Origin: an uncultured Xanthobacteraceae bacterium
GTDB taxonomy: Bacteria; Pseudomonadota; Alphaproteobacteria; Rhizobiales; Xanthobacteraceae
Direction: 5' to 3'
DNA length: 11,547 nt
NCBI GenBank assembly: GCA_955652195.1
Contig: CATPBC010000119.1
Coordinates: 1 to 11,547, forward strand
Below, piece by piece: positions 6,657-11,547 of this stretch (the stretch's first letter is position 1; each line of letters begins with the position of its first letter). The translations under genes and the position numbers were made by a program. Below the pieces are notes generated by a model, which had not been told where the DNA came from, made no database searches, and saw only the letters and a program-made list of their open reading frames with translations.

Positions 6657-7733
6657 TCACAACTTCGCCTCGCGCGCGAATTCGAAAGCTTGCGCCGCAA
6701 GCGGCCGCACCAGTTGCGCTTTGCCCGCTGCATAAGCGCTGGTCGCGGTGCCATCGCGCACCCGTCCGGCGATGCCTTGCATGATCGCAGCCAGGCGAAA
6801 AAAATTATAGGCGAAATAGACCGGCAAATGCGGCCGCGGGTCGAGACCGGTCCTCGCCAGATAGGCCGCGATATAGTTGTCGCGCGCCGGGATGCCGAGC
6901 GCAGCAAGATCGAAGCCGTCCAGCGAACCGGTACCGGCGTCCGAATGCGGCATGTGCCACTGCATCAAATGGTAGGAGAAGTCGGCAAGCGGGTCACCCA
7001 GCGTGGACAACTCCCAATCGAGCACCGCGACGATCGTGGGCGCGTCGGGCGCAACGACCATGTTGTCGAGACGATAATCGCCATGCACCACCCGCGTCGG
7101 CTGCTTCGGCGGCAAATGTGCGGGGAGCCAGTCGATGAGTCGCTCCATGTCCTCTATCCGCTCGGTCTCGGACGCCCGATACTGCTTCGACCAGCGCACG
7201 ACCTGCCGCGCCACATAATTCTCGCCGCGGCCGTAATCGCCAAGACCGATTGCCGCGGGGTCGAACGAATGAAGGCGCGCCAGCGTCGCGTTCATGCTGT
7301 CGTAAACTTGCGCGCGTTCTGCCGGGTAGGATTCCGGCATGTGCGGCTCCCAAAAAACGCGACCGTCGGCGAATCCCATGACAAAGAATGCAGTGCCGAC
7401 AATACTTTCGTTCTCGCAATAAAGGAGCGGCTCGGCGACCGGAAAGCCTTCCGCGTGAAGAGCGCTAATCACCCGATATTCGCGATCGACCGCATGCGCG
7501 GAGGGCAACAGCTTGCCGGGTGGCTTTCGGCGCAAGACGTAACGTCGTAGCGGCGTTTCGATGAGATAGGTTGGATTGGATTGCCCGCCCTTGAACTGGC
7601 TGACGACGATCGGGCCGGCGAAGGCTGGCAGATGTTCGGCCAAATAGCTTTCCAGGCGCGAAGCATCGAATCGCAGCCGTTCGGTCACCTCCCGGGTGCC
7701 GGAAAAAGCGCTCTGGCGTTCGCTCGTTGTCAT
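6657..7733 (-). CDS. APH-fold phosphotransferase, ACAD10/11-kinase (LvaA-like) family
   Basis: This 358-residue protein has the aminoglycoside-phosphotransferase fold but the wording of the kinase domain of human ACAD10/11 and bacterial LvaA. Characterised members phosphorylate 4-hydroxyacyl-CoA thioesters so that they can enter beta-oxidation. Visible features are the nucleotide loop FKGGQSNPTYLIE (47-59), the Lys-bearing strand YVLRRKPPGKLLPSAHAVDREY (65-86), the catalytic loop HGDYRLDN (217-224, D219 and N224), and the metal-binding VLDWELSTLGDPLADFSYH (D239, continuing to 255). All key residues are present. The ATG overlaps the stop of the upstream hydrolase as ATGA, so translation is probably coupled. 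No acyl-CoA dehydrogenase partner lies in the window. Antibiotic resistance is unlikely given this subfamily. The substrate is inferred from distant relatives only. Confidence 0.9.
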   Translation of the reverse strand: MTTSERQSAFSGTREVTERLRFDASRLESYLAEHLPAFAGPIVVSQFKGGQSNPTYLIETPLRRYVLRRKPPGKLLPSAHAVDREYRVISALHAEGFPVAEPLLYCENESIVGTAFFVMGFADGRVFWEPHMPESYPAERAQVYDSMNATLARLHSFDPAAIGLGDYGRGENYVARQVVRWSKQYRASETERIEDMERLIDWLPAHLPPKQPTRVVHGDYRLDNMVVAPDAPTIVAVLDWELSTLGDPLADFSYHLMQWHMPHSDAGTGSLDGFDLAALGIPARDNYIAAYLARTGLDPRPHLPVYFAYNFFRLAAIMQGIAGRVRDGTATSAYAAGKAQLVRPLAAQAFEFAREAKL

Positions 7734-8644
7734 GTCCCGGAATTAAAGAAGTCCAGCAATGCGCGCGCCGTCGCGTCGGGATTTTCTTCGGGCACATAGT
7801 GACCGCTCTCGATCGGGCTGCCGCGCAGATCGGACGCCCAATCCCGCCAGCAGGCGAGGGGGTCGATGCCGGCATTCGCGGGCAATCCTTGTGTGCCCCA
7901 TAAAGCCAGCACCGGGCAGCCGATTTTCTTTGCCGCGGCACGATCGGCCTCGTCGTGCTCGAGATCGGTGGTGCGGCCGGCGCGATAATCCTCGCACATC
8001 GCATGGATGCGGGTCGGATCATTATAAGCGGCATGATAATGCGCCAGCGCGCGCGGATCGAAAATTTCGGCGCTCTGTCCTCGGGCGCCTGCCGCCGCGC
8101 GCGAATCGAAGAAAAATTTCGGATCGTGGCCAATCAATGTTTCTGGAAACGGCGCCGGCAGCGCCAGAAACGTCCAGTGCCAGGCGCGCGCGGCAAGCCG
8201 CGCATCGATGCGATGCCACATGTCCCAAGTCGTGACGATGTCGAGCACCGCAAGCTGCGCAAGACGGCCGGGATGATCGAGCGCGAGGCGGTAGCCGACG
8301 CGTCCGCCACGATTGTGACCAGCAAGCCGAAACTGGACAAATCCGAGCGCCTCCATCGCTTCCACCATCGCCTTTGCCATGGCGCGCTTGGTGTAAGGCG
8401 CGTGGTCGGCTTGCGCTGGCGGTGCTGCCGACCAGCCATAGCCCGGCAGATCTGCGATCACGAGCGTAAAATGCCGCGCCAGCCCCGGCGTCACCCGGTG
8501 CCACATGACGTTGCTCTGCGGATGACCGTGCAGGAGCAGAAGCGGCGGCCCGCCGGTATCGCCTACGCGGGCGAAGATCCGTCCGCCGGAGGTTTCGATC
8601 CATCGCGACGCATAGCCCGGAAAGAGATCGGCGAGTTCGGGCAT
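7730..8644 (-). CDS. Alpha/beta hydrolase, fluoroacetate-dehalogenase-like, with Asn at the nucleophile position
   Basis: The 304-residue protein closely resembles haloacetate/fluoroacetate dehalogenases such as Rhodopseudomonas RPA1163 (recalled, not searched). Shared wording includes PELADLFPG, GRIFARVG, LLLLHGHPQ, VMWHRV, ADLPGYGWS, PYTKRAMAK, MCEDYRAG and PIESGHYVPEE. The pocket residues map with a constant offset. R112 and R115 correspond to the carboxylate-binding R111/R114, and H156, W157 and Y220 to the halide-binding H155/W156/Y219. D135 and H282 are the acid and base. The nucleophile elbow, however, reads GHNRG: N111 (codon AAT, bases 8314-8312) stands where the family has the Asp that attacks the C-F bond. 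As encoded it should not form the ester intermediate, unless Asn deamidates. Its ATG shares one base with the purD stop (TAATG), and its own stop overlaps the kinase start. Family assignment is firm; activity is doubtful. Confidence 0.9.
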   Translation of the reverse strand: MPELADLFPGYASRWIETSGGRIFARVGDTGGPPLLLLHGHPQSNVMWHRVTPGLARHFTLVIADLPGYGWSAAPPAQADHAPYTKRAMAKAMVEAMEALGFVQFRLAGHNRGGRVGYRLALDHPGRLAQLAVLDIVTTWDMWHRIDARLAARAWHWTFLALPAPFPETLIGHDPKFFFDSRAAAGARGQSAEIFDPRALAHYHAAYNDPTRIHAMCEDYRAGRTTDLEHDEADRAAAKKIGCPVLALWGTQGLPANAGIDPLACWRDWASDLRGSPIESGHYVPEENPDATARALLDFFNSGT

Positions 8645-9939
8645 TATGGGCGTCTTTCCCGTTCCACCGCGCGCCAGCCGATGTCGTGGCGATAGAATCC
8701 TTCCGGCCAGCGGATACGCGCGATCGCTTCATAGGCGCGCGCTTGCGCCTCGCGCACGGTCTTGCCCGTGGCCGAGACATTGAGCACCCGGCCGCCATTG
8801 GCGAGAATACGGCCGCCGTCCGTTTTGGTGCCGGCGTGGAAGATTTCCACCCGTTCGACCGCTGCGGCCTCGTCGAGCCCCTCGATGACCGTGCCGCGCG
8901 CGTAATTTCCGGGATAGCCTTTCGCTGCCATAACCACGGTGAGCGCCGGCTCGGCATACCAGCGTAGATCAAAGGATTTCAACACGCCGTCGCGGCTCGC
9001 CAACAAAGCCGGCACCAAATCGGACATCAGCCGCAGCATCAGCACTTGCGTTTCCGGGTCGCCGAAGCGGGCATTGTATTCGATGAGCTTCGGGCCTTCC
9101 GCCGTGATCATCAAGCCGGCATAGAGTACGCCCTTATACGGCGTCCCCATCGCCTTCATCGCGCGCATGGTTGGCGCGATGATTTCGTTCATGATCCGCC
9201 CGCTCATCGCGAGGTCGATATTGCCCGCCGGCGAATAGGCTCCCATTCCTCCGGTATTGGGGCCCTTATCGCCATCGAAGGCGCGCTTATGATCCTGCGC
9301 GGTCGCTAGCGGAATCGCCGTCTCGCCGTCGCACAGCGCAAAGAACGAGGCCTCCTCACCGTCAAGAAAGTCTTCGATGACAATCTCGCCGCCGGCTTCG
9401 CCCGGGTTGCTTACGAATATGCCGCCGGCAAACATCATATCGACAGCCGCCTCGGCTTCGGCCTGGCTCTGCGCTACGACGACGCCTTTGCCGGCGGCCA
9501 ATCCGTCAGCTTTCACAACGATCGGCGCGCCGTGCGAATGGATATGGGCCTTGGCGACAGCCGCATCTTTGAAGCGGGCATAGGCTGCGGTTGGGATGCC
9601 GTTGGCGCGGCAAAGATCTTTCGTGAAGCCCTTTGAGCCTTCGAGCGCAGCGGCGGCGCGAGTCGGGCCGAATGCTTTAATGCCTGCGCTTTCGAGATCG
9701 TCAACAATCCCGGCGCAGAGCGGCGCCTCGGGCCCGACGACGACCAGATCGACCTTGTGCTCGCGGCAAAACGCGACGACCGCCGCATGATCACTCAAAT
9801 CGAGCGCGACGCACTCGGCCTCTTGCGCAATTCCGGCATTGCCCGGCGCGCAGTAAAGCCGCTCGGTGAGCGGGCTAGCCGCCATTTTCCATGCCAGAGC
9901 GTGCTCCCGCCCGCCTGAACCCAATAATAGAATGTTCAT
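8644..9939 (-). CDS. purD: Phosphoribosylamine--glycine ligase (GAR synthetase)
   Basis: PurD joins glycine to 5-phosphoribosylamine with ATP, the second step of purine synthesis, in the cytosol. The 431-residue protein has the normal bacterial length. It begins with the N-domain motif [18 protein letters not shown], then [17 protein letters not shown] (67-82). The ATP-grasp domain follows with [14 protein letters not shown] (143-156), [12 protein letters not shown] (226-237) and [12 protein letters not shown] (287-298). The C-terminal domain ends [21 protein letters not shown] 9939 is fixed by the conserved N-terminus, although no clear Shine-Dalgarno precedes it. The gene leads the four-gene minus-strand run and diverges from xseA, an arrangement I recall from other Hyphomicrobiales. 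A minus-strand TTGACG (10057-10052) with a weak -10 near 10030 could be its promoter. Confidence 0.98.
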   Translation of the reverse strand: MNILLLGSGGREHALAWKMAASPLTERLYCAPGNAGIAQEAECVALDLSDHAAVVAFCREHKVDLVVVGPEAPLCAGIVDDLESAGIKAFGPTRAAAALEGSKGFTKDLCRANGIPTAAYARFKDAAVAKAHIHSHGAPIVVKADGLAAGKGVVVAQSQAEAEAAVDMMFAGGIFVSNPGEAGGEIVIEDFLDGEEASFFALCDGETAIPLATAQDHKRAFDGDKGPNTGGMGAYSPAGNIDLAMSGRIMNEIIAPTMRAMKAMGTPYKGVLYAGLMITAEGPKLIEYNARFGDPETQVLMLRLMSDLVPALLASRDGVLKSFDLRWYAEPALTVVMAAKGYPGNYARGTVIEGLDEAAAVERVEIFHAGTKTDGGRILANGGRVLNVSATGKTVREAQARAYEAIARIRWPEGFYRHDIGWRAVERERRP

Positions 9940-9984
9940 CGATCAGGACGCGTTTTCAGACCTCGCGGGACAGACCGGGCGGTA

Positions 9985-10014
9985 CTTGACCGGAGCAGGC
10001 TTGACCCGAGCAGG
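9985..10014. repeat. Tandem 15-bp direct repeat in the purD-xseA spacer
   Basis: CTTGACCGGAGCAGG (9985-9999) is followed immediately by CTTGACCCGAGCAGG (10000-10014), with 14 of 15 positions identical. Each copy contains TTGACC, a -35-like hexamer pointing toward xseA. From the second copy, CACTAA (10025-10030) lies 18 bases downstream as a weak -10 candidate. It may be a paired regulator site, or a simple slippage duplication. Confidence 0.5.
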
Positions 10015-10016
10015 TA

Positions 10017-10079
10017 ATGGATCGCACTAATCGCCATGGAGTTCACCTGTTCGTCAACCTAGCAGCGTCGCCAGCCTAA
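10017..10079 (+). CDS. Possible 20-codon leader ORF overlapping the xseA start
   Basis: ATG 10017 opens [20 protein letters not shown] and ends at TAA 10077-10079, whose last A is the first base of the xseA ATG (TAATG). GAGCAGG lies two bases upstream, a poorly spaced ribosome binding site. xseA has no visible Shine-Dalgarno of its own, so re-initiation after this short ORF would explain its translation. There is no run of a single amino acid to suggest classical attenuation. A chance ORF is quite possible. Confidence 0.25.
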   Translation: MDRTNRHGVHLFVNLAASPA

Positions 10080-11547
10080 TGAACGAAACCCGCCTGAACC
10101 TGCCGGAACTGACCGTCTCCGAACTCTCGACGGCGCTCAAGCGCACCATCGAAGACGCCTATGGCTACCTGCGCGTGCGCGGCGAACTTGGCAAAGTCAG
10201 CTATCACGGCAACGGCCATGTCTATTTCGATCTCAAGGACGATCGCGCCTGTATCGCTGGCGTAATTTGGCGCAGCACCGCGCTGCGCATTGCGTTGAAA
10301 CTGGAAGCGGGACTTGAAGTCGTCGTCACGGGCCGGCTGACGACTTACCCGGGCCGCTCTCAGTATCAGATCATCGTAGACACGCTGGAGCCCGCCGGCA
10401 TCGGCGCGCTAATGGCGCTTCTTGAAGAGCGCAAGCGAAAGCTCGCCGCCGAAGGACTATTCGATGAGGCGAGGAAACAGCTCCTGCCATTTTTGCCCAC
10501 CGTGATCGGGGTGGTCACGTCGCCAAGCGGCGCCGTGATCCGCGACATTCTGCATCGGCTGGCCGACCGTTTCCCGCGGCGTGTATTGCTCTGGCCGGTC
10601 AAGGTGCAGGGCGAGGGGTCGGCCGCGGAAGTTGCTGCCGCGATCGAGGGCTTTAACGCACTGCCTGAACACGGGAGCTCAATGCTGCCGCCGCGGCCCG
10701 ACCTGATTATTGTCGCTCGTGGTGGCGGCTCGCTCGAGGATCTTTGGTCGTTCAATGAAGAGATCGTGGTGCGCGCCGCGGCCGCAAGTCTGGTCCCGCT
10801 GATTTCCGCAGTCGGCCACGAAACCGATGTCACGCTGATTGATTTTGCCGCTGACCGGCGCGCGCCGACGCCGACGGCGGCCGCGGAAATGGCGGTGCCG
10901 GTTCGCAGCGAGCTTCTGCTCGACATCGAATCGCTGTCCCGCCGCGCGCTCGCGTGCTGGCGTCGCAATCAGGAAGCCCGCCGGGCCGAATTGCGGTCGG
11001 CGAGCCGCGCGCTTCCCAAGGCCGAGGAACTGTTTGCCTTGCCGCGGCAGCGTCTCGACCATGCCGCGGCGGGCCTCAATCGAGCGCTGCAGAGCAATGC
11101 GCACTCGCACCATGTCAGATTCTCGCGGATCGCTGGACGCTTGAGCGATCGGTTACTGCGCGCCAATATCGAACGCCGGCGTGAACGCTACGGCAGCCTG
11201 TCGTTGCGGCTGCGCGCCGGCGTTGCCGCCAATCTTGCCGTCCATCGCACGCGCATCGGCCAGGAGCGCGAACGGGTATTCGCTTTCGGTGAACGCGCCA
11301 GACGCGCGGTCCGGCATTGCATTGCGGTGCGCGCATCGCGGGCCGGACGCGGCGGCGAACTCCTTGCGGCATTTTCTTATCGCGGCGTACTGGCGCGCGG
11401 ATTTGCTTTGGTTCGCGATGCCAATAGCCGGCCGTTGCACAGTGCTGCGGCGGTCAGCGTGGGCATGCCGCTTGAGATTGAATTTTCCGATGGCCGCATC
11501 GCGGCGCGCGCTGAAAACGGCCCGGTCGAGCGGCCATCCGCTTCACC
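10079..11547 (+). CDS. xseA: Exodeoxyribonuclease VII large subunit, 3'-truncated
   Basis: XseA is the catalytic subunit of exonuclease VII, which degrades single-stranded DNA to short oligonucleotides together with several XseB subunits. The frame is open for 489 codons to the window edge. An N-terminal OB-fold ([28 protein letters not shown]..., about 11-110) is followed by the nuclease domain. The nuclease domain has [23 protein letters not shown] (about 148-170), [15 protein letters not shown] (from 214) and [28 protein letters not shown] (GHETD at 246-250). A long Arg/Glu/Leu-rich helical region after about 280 would form the coiled coil that carries Xse[13 protein letters not shown] near the right edge belongs to the conserved C-terminal part. 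ATG 10079 is the only start available: an in-frame TAA lies at 10028-10030 and no ATG, GTG or TTG lies between. No Shine-Dalgarno is visible. The stop is outside the window. Confidence 0.96.
   Translation, partial: MNETRLNLPELTVSELSTALKRTIEDAYGYLRVRGELGKVSYHGNGHVYFDLKDDRACIAGVIWRSTALRIALKLEAGLEVVVTGRLTTYPGRSQYQIIVDTLEPAGIGALMALLEERKRKLAAEGLFDEARKQLLPFLPTVIGVVTSPSGAVIRDILHRLADRFPRRVLLWPVKVQGEGSAAEVAAAIEGFNALPEHGSSMLPPRPDLIIVARGGGSLEDLWSFNEEIVVRAAAASLVPLISAVGHETDVTLIDFAADRRAPTPTAAAEMAVPVRSELLLDIESLSRRALACWRRNQEARRAELRSASRALPKAEELFALPRQRLDHAAAGLNRALQSNAHSHHVRFSRIAGRLSDRLLRANIERRRERYGSLSLRLRAGVAANLAVHRTRIGQERERVFAFGERARRAVRHCIAVRASRAGRGGELLAAFSYRGVLARGFALVRDANSRPLHSAAAVSVGMPLEIEFSDGRIAARAENGPVERPSAS

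Noticed and set aside
6647..6907. Upstream extension of the patatin frame to 6907
   Set aside because: It lies wholly within the kinase gene, and patatin family members begin just before the oxyanion loop at 6646.
6534..7550. Plus-strand open frame (338 codons) across the patatin and kinase genes
   Set aside because: It spans two well-supported genes on the other strand, shows no recognisable motifs, and has shadow-like composition.
8022..8972. Minus-strand frame of 316 codons across the purD/hydrolase junction, considered as a frameshifted gene
   Set aside because: Both overlapping genes are intact with all conserved blocks in their own frames. This frame has no family match.

Overview
The window is GC-rich, densely packed bacterial chromosome. 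It reads as an alphaproteobacterium of the order Hyphomicrobiales (Rhizobiales), probably near Bradyrhizobium, Rhodopseudomonas or Xanthobacteraceae. The reasons are the wording of the conserved proteins (MutL, RsmD, RluB with a long basic tail, divergent purD and xseA), an orphan Bug-type binding protein, and a protein closely resembling the Rhodopseudomonas fluoroacetate dehalogenase. The lineage is inferred from recalled family sequences, not from a search. Genes fill nearly all of the sequence. No gene-free stretch reaches 300 bases, and I see no rRNA, tRNA, CRISPR array, insertion sequence or phage gene.

Left part (1-3542). The 3' part of arfB (ribosome rescue) is followed by a small two-helix membrane protein on the minus strand. 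Next come mutL (mismatch repair, endonuclease type) and a secreted Bug/TctC-family binding protein with no transporter genes beside it. A perfect 10-bp inverted repeat lies just in front of the mutL start codon.

Middle (3529-5832). rluB and rsmD form a minus-strand pair of rRNA-modification genes that share one base. tadA (tRNA wobble A-to-I deaminase) diverges from rluB. This is a translation-machinery maintenance block.

Right part (5816-9939). A tight minus-strand run reads purD, a fluoroacetate-dehalogenase-like alpha/beta hydrolase, an APH/ACAD11-type kinase, and a patatin-like lipase. The junctions are TAATG, ATGA and a 10-base gap, so this is very likely one transcript. It joins a purine-biosynthesis enzyme to three small-molecule or lipid enzymes. 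The hydrolase keeps the dehalogenase pocket residues but has Asn where the nucleophilic Asp should be. This is the most interesting observation in the window.

End (9940-11547). A 139-base divergent spacer carries a tandem 15-bp repeat and a possible 20-codon leader ORF. It is followed by xseA (exonuclease VII large subunit), which runs off the right edge. Apart from the hydrolase and some small regulatory-looking structures, the region is ordinary housekeeping sequence. I found no convincing new multi-gene system.
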